From assembly GCA_031291645.1 (NCBI GenBank), contig JARLIQ010000112.1, forward strand, positions 46,080 through 110,079: DNA of 64,000 nt. The letters are read 5' to 3'. The position numbers and the translations under genes were made by a program. Source of the stretch: Caulobacteraceae bacterium. GTDB lineage: Bacteria; Pseudomonadota; Alphaproteobacteria; Caulobacterales; Caulobacteraceae. This document shows, in pieces, positions 19,188 through 28,432 of the stretch; the stretch's first letter is position 1; every line of letters begins with the position of its first letter. Below the pieces are notes generated by a model. It had not been told where the DNA came from and ran no database searches. It saw only the letters and a program-made list of their open reading frames with translations.

Positions 19188-20405
19188 CTAGTTCGAAGCG
19201 TTGCTGAGCGGGTCGGGCAGGCCGAGGATCCGCTTGGAGATGATGTTGCTCTGGATCTCGTAGGAGCCGCCGTAGATCGTGGTGGCCTTGCCGCCGAGCC
19301 AGGTGCGCACGGCGGTCAGCTCTTCCGGCGTGAAGCCGTCGCCCTCCCAGCCCAGGCCCTGGTGGCCCATGATCTCGAGCAGGAGTTCCGCCCGCTGCTG
19401 GCCGACGGCCGATCCGGCGTTCTTCATGATCGAGGTGGCCGCGCTCGGCCCCTGGTTCGACCGGGATTCCGCCATGGAGCGCATGGCGGTCAGGGCGAAG
19501 GCCCGGGCCTCGATGTCGTGGGCGGCGATGCGCGCGCGCAGCTCCGGATCGGCGATGCGGCCCTGTTCGTCGACCCCGACATAGGTCTTGGCCGCCTGGC
19601 TGGGCGAGGCGCCGAACAGCCCGCGCGCGCCCGAACCGGCGCCGCCGGCCAGGCTGTTGCGTTCATGCTGCAGGAGGCGCTTGGCGATGGTCCAGCCGCC
19701 GTTCAGCGGCCCGACCAGGTTCTCCTTGGGGACCTTCACGTCGGTGAAGAAGGTCTCGCAGAACGGCGAATGGCCGCTGATCAGGCGGATCGGCCGGGTC
19801 TCGACGCCCGGCGTCTTCATGTCGATCAGGATGAAGCTGATGCCCTCGTGCTTCCTGCTGGTGTCGGTGCGCACCAGGCAGAAGCACCAGTCGGCCCACT
19901 GGGCGCCCGAGGTCCAGATCTTCTGACCGTTGATCAGCCAGTGGTCGCCCTTGTCCTCGCACTTGGTCTGCAGGCTGGCCAGGTCCGAGCCCGCGCCGGG
20001 TTCGGAGAAGCCCTGGCACCAGCGGATCTCGGAGCGGGTGATCGGGGGGATGTGGCGCTGTTTCTGCTCCTCTGTGCCGTATTCCAGCAGCGTCGGGCCG
20101 AACATCATCACGCCCATGCCGCCGATCGGGTTCCAGGCGCCGAGGCGGCCCATCTCCTGCTGCAGCACCCTGGCTTCGGCGCTGGAAAGGCCGCCGCCGC
20201 CGTAGGCCTTGGGCCAGGTGGGCGTTCCCCATCCCGTTTCGCCCATCGCCCGCGTCCAGGTCTTGAGGTCCGCATCGTCGGGCGGCAGGCCCTCCTGATA
20301 CATCATCCCCCCGCGTCCCTTCAGCGAGGGCGGGAAGTTGGCCTCCAGCCAGCTCCGCGCCTCGTTGCGGAAGGCGTCGAGGTCGGCGCCTCCAAAATCA
20401 GCCAT
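19188..20405 (-). CDS. Acyl-CoA dehydrogenase, tandem paralogue 1
   Basis: The track ORF to 21614 reads through into the next gene. The true start is the ATG at 20405 (MADFGGADLDAF), giving 405 residues. Family motifs are QGFSEPGAGSDLASLQTK (flavin/substrate region), HWLINGQKIWTSGAQWADW and IMGHQGLGWEGDGF. The C-terminal YGGSYEIQSNIISKRILGLP is shared almost word for word with the next gene. It is one of three adjacent copies that all begin MADFGG and share long identical segments, so they arose by tandem duplication. Substrates are unknown, but the catabolic setting suggests intermediates of ring or side-chain degradation. Confidence 0.93.
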   Translation of the reverse strand: MADFGGADLDAFRNEARSWLEANFPPSLKGRGGMMYQEGLPPDDADLKTWTRAMGETGWGTPTWPKAYGGGGLSSAEARVLQQEMGRLGAWNPIGGMGVMMFGPTLLEYGTEEQKQRHIPPITRSEIRWCQGFSEPGAGSDLASLQTKCEDKGDHWLINGQKIWTSGAQWADWCFCLVRTDTSRKHEGISFILIDMKTPGVETRPIRLISGHSPFCETFFTDVKVPKENLVGPLNGGWTIAKRLLQHERNSLAGGAGSGARGLFGASPSQAAKTYVGVDEQGRIADPELRARIAAHDIEARAFALTAMRSMAESRSNQGPSAATSIMKNAGSAVGQQRAELLLEIMGHQGLGWEGDGFTPEELTAVRTWLGGKATTIYGGSYEIQSNIISKRILGLPDPLSNASN

Positions 20406-20461
20406 GAAATCGTCTCCTGAAAAATGCTCGGTTGAAGTGGTCGGTCTGAGGTCGTCTGTCT

Positions 20462-21664
20462 TCAGGCGGATGCGCCGGTCTCGGGCAGGCCGAGGATCCG
20501 CTTGGAGATGATGTTGTTCTGGATCTCGTAGGAGCCGCCGAAGATCGTGGTGGCCTTGCCGGACAGCCAGCCGCGCACGGCGGCCAGCTCGTCCGGCGCG
20601 AAGCCGTCGTCCGCCCAGCCCAGGCCCTGGTGGCCCATGATCTCCAGCGCCAGCTCGGCCCGCTCCTGGCCGATGCGGGTGCCCGAGTTCTTCATGATCG
20701 AGGTGGTGGCGCTGGGGTTGAGGTTGCCGCGCGCCTCGGCCGCCGCGCGATGCATGGTCAGGACGTGGGCGCGCGCGTCCATCATGTGTCGGGCGACGCG
20801 GCCGCGCAGGTCGCCGTCGGCGATGCGGCCGGTCTCGTCCACCCCGACGTAAGTCCTGGCCAGGTCGGGGATCGGGGCGCCGGCGCCCAGCATGCGTCCG
20901 CCGCCCTGGCCGGACCGCTCGTGCTGCAGCAGGCGCTTGCCGATGGTCCAGCCGCCGTTCAGCGGGCCGACCATGTCGTTCTTCTCGACCCGCGCGTCGG
21001 TGAAGAAGGTCTCGCAGAAGGGGGAATTGCCGGCGATCAGCTTGATCGGGCGGGTCTCGACCCCGGGCTGATGCATGTCGATCAGGACGAAGCTGATGCC
21101 CTCGTGCTTCCTGGTCGTGTCGGTGCGCACCAGGCAGAAGCACCAGTCGGCCCACTGGGCGCCCGAGGTCCAGATCTTCTGGCCGTTGACCACCCAGTGG
21201 TCGCCCCTGTCCTCGCACTTGGTCTGCAGGCTGGCGAGGTCCGAGCCCGCGCCCGGCTCGGAATAGCCCTGGCACCAGCGCAGCTCGCCGCGCACGATCG
21301 GCGGGATGTGGCGCTGTTTCTGCTCCTCGGTCCCGTATTCCAGCAGGGTCGGGCCGAACATCGACGTGCCCATGCCGACGATGGGATTGGTGGTCCCGAT
21401 CCGCGTCATCTCCTCGGCCAGGACGCGGGCTTCGGCCGGGGTCAGGCCGCCGCCGCCGTATTGCGTGGGCCAGGTCGGGGCGCCCCAGCCCTTGGCGCCC
21501 ATGCGCTGCTTCCAGAGCGCCACGTCCTCGCGCGGCGCGCCGCCGCCCATCACCCCTTCCGTCACCGCGTCGGGATCGCCGCGCAGGCTTTCCGGGACGT
21601 TCGCCTCCAGCCACTCGCGGGCCTCGGCGCGGAAGGCGTCGAGTTCGCCACCGAAATCAGCCAT
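20462..21664 (-). CDS. Acyl-CoA dehydrogenase, tandem paralogue 2
   Basis: The start chosen is the ATG at 21664 (MADFGGELDAF), 6 codons into the track ORF, because the paralogues begin the same way. The 400-residue protein carries QGYSEPGAGSDLASLQTK, HWVVNGQKIWTSGAQWADW, and IMGHQGLGWADDGF. It ends YGGSYEIQNNIISKRILGLP. It is closest to paralogue 1, sharing the GAQWADW variant that paralogue 3 lacks. The gap to paralogue 1 is 56 bases and to paralogue 3 about 149 bases. Probably a single catabolic operon with different chain or ring specificities. Confidence 0.93.
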   Translation of the reverse strand: MADFGGELDAFRAEAREWLEANVPESLRGDPDAVTEGVMGGGAPREDVALWKQRMGAKGWGAPTWPTQYGGGGLTPAEARVLAEEMTRIGTTNPIVGMGTSMFGPTLLEYGTEEQKQRHIPPIVRGELRWCQGYSEPGAGSDLASLQTKCEDRGDHWVVNGQKIWTSGAQWADWCFCLVRTDTTRKHEGISFVLIDMHQPGVETRPIKLIAGNSPFCETFFTDARVEKNDMVGPLNGGWTIGKRLLQHERSGQGGGRMLGAGAPIPDLARTYVGVDETGRIADGDLRGRVARHMMDARAHVLTMHRAAAEARGNLNPSATTSIMKNSGTRIGQERAELALEIMGHQGLGWADDGFAPDELAAVRGWLSGKATTIFGGSYEIQNNIISKRILGLPETGASA

Positions 21665-21813
21665 CGAATCCTCTCCCACCAATCGTTTTCTTGTTATCGG
21701 CGGCCGAAACGGCCGTGGGGTCAGCGGCGAGCTTGGAAATCCTTTCGTCCTGTCTCGCCATCCGTCCCGCGCATCAAAAATATCCTATGAAATTCAGCCG
21801 GCCGCTCGCCTCG

Positions 21814-23040
21814 TCACTGGGGATCGGGCAGGCCCAGCACGCGCTTGGACACCACGTTCAGATTGATCTCCGAGGTGCCGCCTTCGATCGAATTGCCCTT
21901 CGAGCGCAGCCAGCCGTGGGTGGCGACCAGTTCGTTCGGGGAAAAGCCCTCGCCCTCCCAGCCCAGGCCCTGGGCGCCCAGGGTCTCGACCATCAGCTCG
22001 GAGCGCTCCTGCGCCAGCGAGGCGGCGGCGTACTTGATGATCGAGGTGGCCGCGCTCGGCCCGTTGCTGGCCTTGGACTCCGCGGCGACGCGCGCCAGCG
22101 TCAGGTAGAAGCTCTGGAAGTCCATCTTGTTCTTGGTGATGCGCGCGCGCAGGTCCGGATCGTCCACCGCCCCGGTGTCGTCGACCCCGACATAGGTCCT
22201 GGCCAGTTCGCCCAGGTCGCCGGCCGCGCCGCCCGCCCCGCCGCCGCCGCCGAAGCCGCCGGAGATGTTCTGCCGCTCGTACTGCAGCAGCCGCTTGGCG
22301 ATCTCCCAGCCGCCGTTGACCTTGCCGACCAGGTTCTCCTTGGGGACCTTCACGTCGGTGAAGAAGGTCTCGCAGAACGGGCTCTCGCCGCTGATCAGCT
22401 TGATCGGCCGGGTCTCGACGCCGGGCGTCCGCATGTCGATCAGGATGAAGCTGACGCCCTCGTGCTTCTTGGTCGTGTCGGTGCGCACCAGGCAGAAGCA
22501 CCAGTCGGCCTTGTTGGCGTAGGAGGTCCAGATCTTCTGGCCGTTGATCAGCCAGTGGTCGCCCTTGTCCTCGCACTTGGTCTGCAGGCCGGCCAGGTCC
22601 GAGCCCGCGCCCGGTTCCGAATAGCCCTGGCACCAGCGGATCTCGCCGCGGACGATCCTGGGCAGGTGCTCCTGCTTCTGGGCCTCGTTGGCGTATTCCA
22701 GCAGCACCGGGCCCAGCATCCAGAGGCCGAACGAGGCGAGCGGGCTGCGATAGCCGCCGCGCGATATCTCCTGGTCCAGCACCCGGGCCTCGGCGCTCGA
22801 AAGGCCGCCGCCGCCGTAGGCCTTGGGCCAGGTCGGGGCGGTCCAGCCGCGCTCGGCCACCTTGCGCATCCAGGCGATCTGCGGGTCGGTGGTGTTGTCG
22901 GCGAAGGCGCGGCCGCCCCAGGTGGCCTCCGGGTCGACCTTGGCGTCAGGGTCGCGCAGTTCGGCCGGATAGTTGGCCTCCAGCCAGGCGCGCGCCTCCG
23001 CGCGGAAGGCCTCCAGATCGCCGCCGCCGAAATCCGCCAT
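21814..23040 (-). CDS. Acyl-CoA dehydrogenase, tandem paralogue 3
   Basis: The start is the ATG at 23040 (MADFGGGDLEAF), 18 codons into the track ORF, giving 408 residues. It has QGYSEPGAGSDLAGLQTK, HWLINGQKIWTSYANKADW, a glycine-rich insertion (GGFGGGGGAGGAAGD) near the substrate loop, and ends EGGTSEINLNVVSKRVLGLP. The TSYANKADW and GGTSEI variants set it apart from the other two, which suggests divergence in substrate after an earlier duplication. It is first in the acyl-CoA dehydrogenase series and divergent from the MprF-like gene, so the promoter lies in 23041-23267. Confidence 0.93.
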   Translation of the reverse strand: MADFGGGDLEAFRAEARAWLEANYPAELRDPDAKVDPEATWGGRAFADNTTDPQIAWMRKVAERGWTAPTWPKAYGGGGLSSAEARVLDQEISRGGYRSPLASFGLWMLGPVLLEYANEAQKQEHLPRIVRGEIRWCQGYSEPGAGSDLAGLQTKCEDKGDHWLINGQKIWTSYANKADWCFCLVRTDTTKKHEGVSFILIDMRTPGVETRPIKLISGESPFCETFFTDVKVPKENLVGKVNGGWEIAKRLLQYERQNISGGFGGGGGAGGAAGDLGELARTYVGVDDTGAVDDPDLRARITKNKMDFQSFYLTLARVAAESKASNGPSAATSIIKYAAASLAQERSELMVETLGAQGLGWEGEGFSPNELVATHGWLRSKGNSIEGGTSEINLNVVSKRVLGLPDPQ

Positions 23041-23267
23041 CGTCTCCAACTCCCAGTCGCGCCCGCCGTTCCGGCAAGGGCTTGTTATCATCACTAACTT
23101 ACCCCAGGGGCGCCCCGGAGCAAGCCGACTCGAACGGCTGTTTCATCCCTTCTCTGCGAGCGGCCGCGGGCGTTCGGAATTTCGTCACGCTTGCGTCTAT
23201 GCTGGGGCGCGGGGGAATCGGAGCAGGGGCCCTTCGTTCCGTTAGGATCGGAAGGGCGAAGGTCGGC

Positions 23268-24956
23268 ATGAGCGTTGTTCGCGAACTGAGGTCCGCGGCC
23301 CTCGAGGCGGCGCCCCCGATATCGGCGGCGCTGACCCTGGCGGCCGGGGTGATGCTGCTGGTCTCCGGCGCGACCCCGTCCGACCCCGAGCGGTTCCGCT
23401 TCATCGCCCAGGCCCTGCCGCTCTATCTGATCGAGATCAGCCACTTCCTGTCCTCGATCCTGGGCCTGGTGCTGGTGCTGCTGGCCTTCGGGCTTCGCCG
23501 GCGGCTGGACGCGGCCTGGGTCGCGACCGTGATCGTGCTGGCGCTGGCCGCGGTGCTCGCCCTGCTCAAGGGCTTCAACTGGCCGGAGACCACAGCGCTG
23601 GCGGTGCTGTGGCTGCTGATCCTGCCGATGCACCCGGCCTTTCCGCGCACGGCGCGGCTGACCCGGATGGAGATCACGCCCGGCTGGCTGATCTCGGCCG
23701 TGGCGGCGGTGGCCGGGGCGGGCGCCATCGGCCTCTGGTCGTTCCGCCACGCCGACTATTCCGACACCCTGTGGTGGAAGGTGATGGCCGACGCCGACGC
23801 CACCCGGTCGCTGCGCGCCTCGGTCGGGGCGGCGGTGCTGCTGCTGGCGGTCGGGCTGTGGCGGATGGTGGCGACGCCCGCGACCCCGCCGATCGTCGGC
23901 GACGACGATCCTCAGTTCGAGCGGGTCAGGGCGATCCTGGCGTCGGCCGAGGAGCCGGAGCCCGCGGCCAACCTGGCGCTGCTGGGCGACAAGCGGTTCT
24001 TCTTCTCGCAGTCCGGCGAGAGTTTCCTGATGTTCGGCGTCCGGGGCCGCTCGTGGATCGCGCTCGGCCCGCCGGTCGGCAAGCGCGAGGAGCGGATGGA
24101 GCTGCTCTGGCGGTTCCGCGAGCTGGCCGACGCCCACGCCGCGAGGCCCGCCCTCTACGGCATCGGGCCGGACGTGCTGCCGGACGTGGTCGAGCTGGGC
24201 TTTTCGATCCAGAAGACCGGCGAATCCGCGACCGTGCCGCTGGACCAGTTCTCGCTGCAGGGCCGCCGGCGCGACGTGCTGCGGCGCAACTGGCGCAAGG
24301 CGGGCGAGTCCGGCGCCGCCTTCGAGGTGCTTCCGCCGGACGCCGTGCGGGGCGCGATGGCCGAGCTGAAGCGGGTCTCCGACGCCTGGCTCTCGCACCA
24401 CGCCGGCGGCGACAAGAAGTTCTCGATGGGCGGGTTCGAGCCGCGCTACGTGGCGGAGTTCCCCTGCGCGGTGGTGCGTTCGGACGACCGCATCGTCGCC
24501 TTCGCCACCATCTGGACCACGATCGACCGGTCGTCCTTCTCGATGGACCTGATGCGCTACGACGACGACGCGCCCAAGAACGTGATGGACTATCTGTTCG
24601 TCGAGCTGATCGAGTGGGGCCGTCGCGAGGGCTACACCGCCTTCGAATTCGGCATGGCGCCGCTGGCGGGGCTGGAAGATCGTCCCCTGGCGCCGATCAT
24701 GTCGCGGGTCGGCCGGCTGCTCTACGAGCGCGGCGAGGAGCTGTACAATTTCCGCGGCGTCCGCCGCTACAAGGACAAGTACGACCCGGTCTGGCAGCCG
24801 CGCTACATCGCCGCGCCGCACAAGTGGGCGATCCCGATCCTGCTCGCCGACGTCGGGCTGCTGTCGTCCGGCGGGGTTTCGGGCCTGACCAAGCGCCCGC
24901 GCCGCGGGGAGCCGGCGCCGCCGCCCGTCGCGGACGCTCCTCTGCCAGCCAGCTAG
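23268..24956 (+). CDS. MprF-like lysylphosphatidylglycerol synthetase, C-terminal domain protein
   Basis: The ATG at 23268 (MSVVRELRSAAL) has a GGAAGG ribosome site; upstream in-frame ATGs lack one. The 562-residue protein has about six membrane helices (for example LPLYLIEISHFLSSILGLVL) and then a cytosolic LPG_synthase_C (DUF2156) domain. Its motifs include YGIGPDVLPDVVELGFS, GRRRDVLRRNWRKAGESG and FRGVRRYKDKYDPVWQPRYIA. The family moves an amino acid from aminoacyl-tRNA to a lipid such as phosphatidylglycerol, lowering surface charge. The usual 14-helix flippase part is cut to about 6 helices, so synthesis rather than flipping is likely. The amino acid used is unknown. Confidence 0.85.
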   Translation: MSVVRELRSAALEAAPPISAALTLAAGVMLLVSGATPSDPERFRFIAQALPLYLIEISHFLSSILGLVLVLLAFGLRRRLDAAWVATVIVLALAAVLALLKGFNWPETTALAVLWLLILPMHPAFPRTARLTRMEITPGWLISAVAAVAGAGAIGLWSFRHADYSDTLWWKVMADADATRSLRASVGAAVLLLAVGLWRMVATPATPPIVGDDDPQFERVRAILASAEEPEPAANLALLGDKRFFFSQSGESFLMFGVRGRSWIALGPPVGKREERMELLWRFRELADAHAARPALYGIGPDVLPDVVELGFSIQKTGESATVPLDQFSLQGRRRDVLRRNWRKAGESGAAFEVLPPDAVRGAMAELKRVSDAWLSHHAGGDKKFSMGGFEPRYVAEFPCAVVRSDDRIVAFATIWTTIDRSSFSMDLMRYDDDAPKNVMDYLFVELIEWGRREGYTAFEFGMAPLAGLEDRPLAPIMSRVGRLLYERGEELYNFRGVRRYKDKYDPVWQPRYIAAPHKWAIPILLADVGLLSSGGVSGLTKRPRRGEPAPPPVADAPLPAS

Positions 24957-24983
24957 GTGCGGCGCCCAGTCCTCCGTCAGGTC

Positions 24984-24998
24984 TTAACCTCACGTTAA
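24984..24998. promoter_or_regulatory. CtrA-type box upstream of podJ
   Basis: TTAACCTCACGTTAA is a full TTAA-N7-TTAA match, about 155 bases upstream of the podJ start. It lies in a 194-base intergenic region with no ORF. Confidence 0.65.
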
Positions 24999-25043
24999 CC
25001 CTGCGCGCGCGTGGTCGAAGGCGAGGGTTGCTCCGCCTTCAGG

Positions 25044-25148
25044 TCGTCCACAGAAGAACGGCGGCAACCCTATATTTAGTGTTAACGCCGCGTTTACACG
25101 CTAGGAATCGGTGGTTAGCGTCCGAGTAACGTGCTTGGAGAGCGATTC
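25044..25148. promoter_or_regulatory. podJ promoter region with cell-cycle motifs
   Basis: The region holds a second, near-consensus CtrA box TTAA-CGCCGCG-TTTA at 25082-25096, two GANTC methylation sites (GAATC at 25105 and GATTC at 25144), and a DnaA-box-like TCGTCCACA at 25044 (7 of 9 to TTATCCACA). In Caulobacter crescentus podJ is reported to respond to DnaA, GcrA and CtrA, and this layout fits that. The -10 and -35 were not identified. Confidence 0.55.
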
Positions 25149-25150
25149 GG

Positions 25151-28100
25151 ATGACCTCGGGGGCGCCGTGGAGCGTAAAGGGCATCGACCCCAAGGCGCG
25201 TGAGATCGCAAAGGATCTCGCTCGCAGGTCGGGCATGACGCTTGGTGAGTGGTTGAACCAGGTGATCCTCGACGACGAGGCCGTGGCCGACGACGCGCCG
25301 CGCTATCCCAGCTTCGGCCGCCAGGCCACCCCGCCCCAGCGCCGTTTCGAATCCGCCATCCGTCCGGTCGAGGACGCCTTCAGGGTCACCGACACGCTCG
25401 ACCGGCTGTCCGCCCGCATCGAGGCGGCCGAGCAGCGCTCGGCGATCGCCATCGGCGGCATCGAACAGTCCGTCGCCCACCTGGTGGCCCGCCTGGAAGG
25501 CGCCGAGCACGACCAGAACGCGGTCGTCTCGCGGTTCGAGGGCGCGGTCGACGGCCTGCGCGCCGAACAGGCCCGGGCCGGCGAACGGCTTCGCCGCTTC
25601 GAGCAGGAGGCGGCCGAGACGCGGGTCGGCGAGGCGCTGAAGTCGCTGGAGGGCGCCCTCTCCAAGCTGGCCGGCCACGTCTATGCCGGCGAAGGACAGG
25701 CGAAGGACAGCTTCGACGGCCTGCGCCAGGAGCTGGACGGCGTGCACGAGCGGCTCGGGGGCGCGTTCAGCGAGACCGCGGCGCGCGAGCTGGTCGAAGG
25801 GGTGATCGCCCGGCTTTCCGGCCGCTTGGAACAGGCCGAGCTGCGCACGACCGACGCCCTGCGCAGCCTGGAGGGCGCCTTCGCCGAGCTGGACGCGCGG
25901 ATCAGCGCGACCGAGCAGCGGCTGGCCGACGGCGGCCAGGAGGCGCGCCTGGAGGCGCTGGCCGCCAGCCTGACCGAGCGGATGGACGCGGTGCGGGCCG
26001 AGATGGCCGAGAACATCCGCGCCAGCGCCGCCGACGGCCGCTTCGAGCGGATGGAGCAGGCGCTGCAGGAGATCAGCGGCCACGTCCGGACCGCCGAGCA
26101 GCGTTCGGCCGGCGCCATCGAGAAGATGGGCCACGAAGTCCTGCGCATGGCCGACACCCTGACCCGCAGCGTCCAGGAGAGCGAGCAGCGCTCGGGCCAG
26201 GCGATCGAGACGGTCAAGCAGGCGTTCAGCGGCGAGGTCGCCCGCGTGGCCGACGGTTTCGCCCGCAACGTCGAGGCGGCGGAACGCCGCTCGGCCGAGG
26301 CGATCGAGCGCGTCGGCGGGGACGTCGCCCGGGTGGCCGACGCCATGGAGGCGCGCCTGACCCAGGCCGACGCGGTCGGCGCCCAGGCGCTGGAACGGCT
26401 CGGCGCCGAGATCACCCGGATCAGCGAGCGGCTGACCGAGCGGATCGCCAACGCCGAGCGCCGCTCGGCCCAGGCGATCGACGACGTCGGCGACCAAGTG
26501 GCCCGCGCCACCGAGCGGATGCAGGACCGCCAGGAGCGCGTCTCGGGCGAACTGGCCGATCGCATCCGCCAGAGCGAGGAGCGGACGGCCCGCTTCCTGG
26601 ACGAGGCCCGCGAGCGGATCGACCATCGCCTGGCGGAGACCCAGCGCCGGCTCGCCGACGTCGCGCCGGCCGAGGCGCACGCGCTGTCCGCCTATTCGAC
26701 CTACGCCGACCCGGCGGTGGCGCCGTTCGGCGATGACAGCTTCGCCGCCCCGGCCGAGGATTTCGCACGCGAGGCGCCGCCCGTCTTCGGCCATGCCGAG
26801 CCCTCGCACGGCCTGCTCCAGGCCGAGCCGGAGGCCGGGTTCGAGCCCGAGGCGGAGGTCGCGGCGACCCAGGGCGACGACGCCGAGCTGTTCGGCGCGC
26901 CGGCCGCTCCGGCCGAGGACGATCCCTTCGGCGACGACGGCTTCATGGAGCCGGCCCGCGTCGCCGCCGAGCGCGAGGACTTCGGCGCCGGGCTGTTCAC
27001 CGAACCCCAGCGGTCCCGCGACGAGATCGAACCCGAGGTCGATGACGACTGGCTGTCTCCGGTCGCAGACGAAGCGGCGCTCCACGGCGCGCACGCGGAA
27101 GACGACGCCGAACCCATCGCCCCCTTCGGCCTCGCCCGGCCGGACGTTGCGGACGAGGACCAGGCGCACCTGGAGCCGCACGCCGACGACGGCTTCGAGG
27201 CGGCTGACGAGTTCGTCGCGGCCGAGTCCGAGCGGCCGAAGACCACGCGCGAGCTGATCGAACAGGCCCGCGCGGCGGCCCGCGCCGCGTCCCAGCCGCA
27301 GGACGCCAAGGCCCGCGCCGGCGAGACGCGCGGCGGCTCGATGTTCAGCGGCTTCGGCCTGGGCGGCGGCCGCAAGAAGCGCGGCGGCTCGACCATGCGC
27401 ACCGCGCTGCTGGTCTCGGGCGGCACGGCGGCGATGGGCGTGGCCCTGGCCGGCTATGTGATCCTGGCGGACAAGCCGCACGGCGCCTTGCCGGACCGGG
27501 TCGCCGAGGCCCTGGGCGTGCACGCCGCGGCCGGGACCCATCCGGCGGCCGGCGAGATGTCGCCCAACCCGCTGGCGGCGGTGGCCCTGGCGCCCAAGCC
27601 GATCGCCGGCCAGGCGGTCGACGCCAACCAGACGGCGGCCCTGCCGACGCCGGAGGCGGCCGGCGGCGCCGAGCTCTACAACGACGCCGTCCGCAAGATC
27701 GAGGCGAAGGACAAGTCCGGCGTGGCGCCGCTGCAGAAGGCGGCCAACATCGGCTACGCCCCGGCCCAGTTCTATCTCGCCAAGCTCTACGAGGACGGCC
27801 AGGCCGGCCTGCCGAAGGACCTGGTCGAGGCGCGCCGCTGGACCGAGCGCGCGGCCGAGGGCGGCGACCGCAAGGCGATGCACAACCTGGCGCTCTATTT
27901 CTTCGAGGGCGTCGGCGGGCCGAAGAACCTGACCAGCGCCGCGCAATGGTTCCGGCGCGCCTCCGACCTGGGCCTGGTGGACAGCCAGTACAATCTGGCG
28001 CGGCTCTACGAGGAAGGCTTCGGCGTCGCCCAGAACCCCGCCGAGGCCTACAAGTGGTACCTGATCGCCGGCCGCTCGGGCGACGCGGAATCGCGGATGA

Positions 28101-28417
28101 GCGCGCTTCGGATCAAGAGCCAGTTGTCGGCCGAGGCCCAGAGCGCCGCCGAGCGCGCGGCCCAGGGCTTCCAGTCCCAGCCGCCCGACCCCACGGGCGC
28201 GCCGCTGCAGGCGGCGGTCGGCGGCGACGCCGCCAGCGTGGCCACGGCCCAGCGCGCCCTGACCAAGCTCGGCTTCTACCTGGGGCCGACCGACGGCACG
28301 CCCTCCCCGGCCCTGAAGCTGGCCATCGCCGCCTACCAGCGCGGCCAGGGGCTGCCATCGACCGGCCAGCTCGACCCGGGCCTGACCCAGCGCCTGGCGA
28401 CGGTGGTCCAGCCGTAA
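25151..28417 (+). CDS. podJ: Polar organelle development protein PodJ
   Basis: This 1088-residue protein starts with the PodJ signature PWSVKGIDPKAREIAKDL and SGMTLGEWLN. Residues about 60-520 are a long coiled coil with a repeated unit of the type E-R/Q-R-S-x-x-A-I-E. About 520-740 is an acidic Pro/Ala-rich region, and 749-772 a single membrane helix (TALLVSGGTAAMGVALAGY). The periplasmic part has about three Sel1 repeats at about 858-965 (APAQFYLAKLYEDGQAG) and a peptidoglycan-binding domain at about 1020-1085. PodJ localises to the pole opposite the flagellum, recruits PleC and others, and is needed for pili and holdfast. C. crescentus PodJ is 974 residues. Confidence 0.92.
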   Translation: MTSGAPWSVKGIDPKAREIAKDLARRSGMTLGEWLNQVILDDEAVADDAPRYPSFGRQATPPQRRFESAIRPVEDAFRVTDTLDRLSARIEAAEQRSAIAIGGIEQSVAHLVARLEGAEHDQNAVVSRFEGAVDGLRAEQARAGERLRRFEQEAAETRVGEALKSLEGALSKLAGHVYAGEGQAKDSFDGLRQELDGVHERLGGAFSETAARELVEGVIARLSGRLEQAELRTTDALRSLEGAFAELDARISATEQRLADGGQEARLEALAASLTERMDAVRAEMAENIRASAADGRFERMEQALQEISGHVRTAEQRSAGAIEKMGHEVLRMADTLTRSVQESEQRSGQAIETVKQAFSGEVARVADGFARNVEAAERRSAEAIERVGGDVARVADAMEARLTQADAVGAQALERLGAEITRISERLTERIANAERRSAQAIDDVGDQVARATERMQDRQERVSGELADRIRQSEERTARFLDEARERIDHRLAETQRRLADVAPAEAHALSAYSTYADPAVAPFGDDSFAAPAEDFAREAPPVFGHAEPSHGLLQAEPEAGFEPEAEVAATQGDDAELFGAPAAPAEDDPFGDDGFMEPARVAAEREDFGAGLFTEPQRSRDEIEPEVDDDWLSPVADEAALHGAHAEDDAEPIAPFGLARPDVADEDQAHLEPHADDGFEAADEFVAAESERPKTTRELIEQARAAARAASQPQDAKARAGETRGGSMFSGFGLGGGRKKRGGSTMRTALLVSGGTAAMGVALAGYVILADKPHGALPDRVAEALGVHAAAGTHPAAGEMSPNPLAAVALAPKPIAGQAVDANQTAALPTPEAAGGAELYNDAVRKIEAKDKSGVAPLQKAANIGYAPAQFYLAKLYEDGQAGLPKDLVEARRWTERAAEGGDRKAMHNLALYFFEGVGGPKNLTSAAQWFRRASDLGLVDSQYNLARLYEEGFGVAQNPAEAYKWYLIAGRSGDAESRMSALRIKSQLSAEAQSAAERAAQGFQSQPPDPTGAPLQAAVGGDAASVATAQRALTKLGFYLGPTDGTPSPALKLAIAAYQRGQGLPSTGQLDPGLTQRLATVVQP

Positions 28418-28432
28418 CCCCTGACCGGCGCC

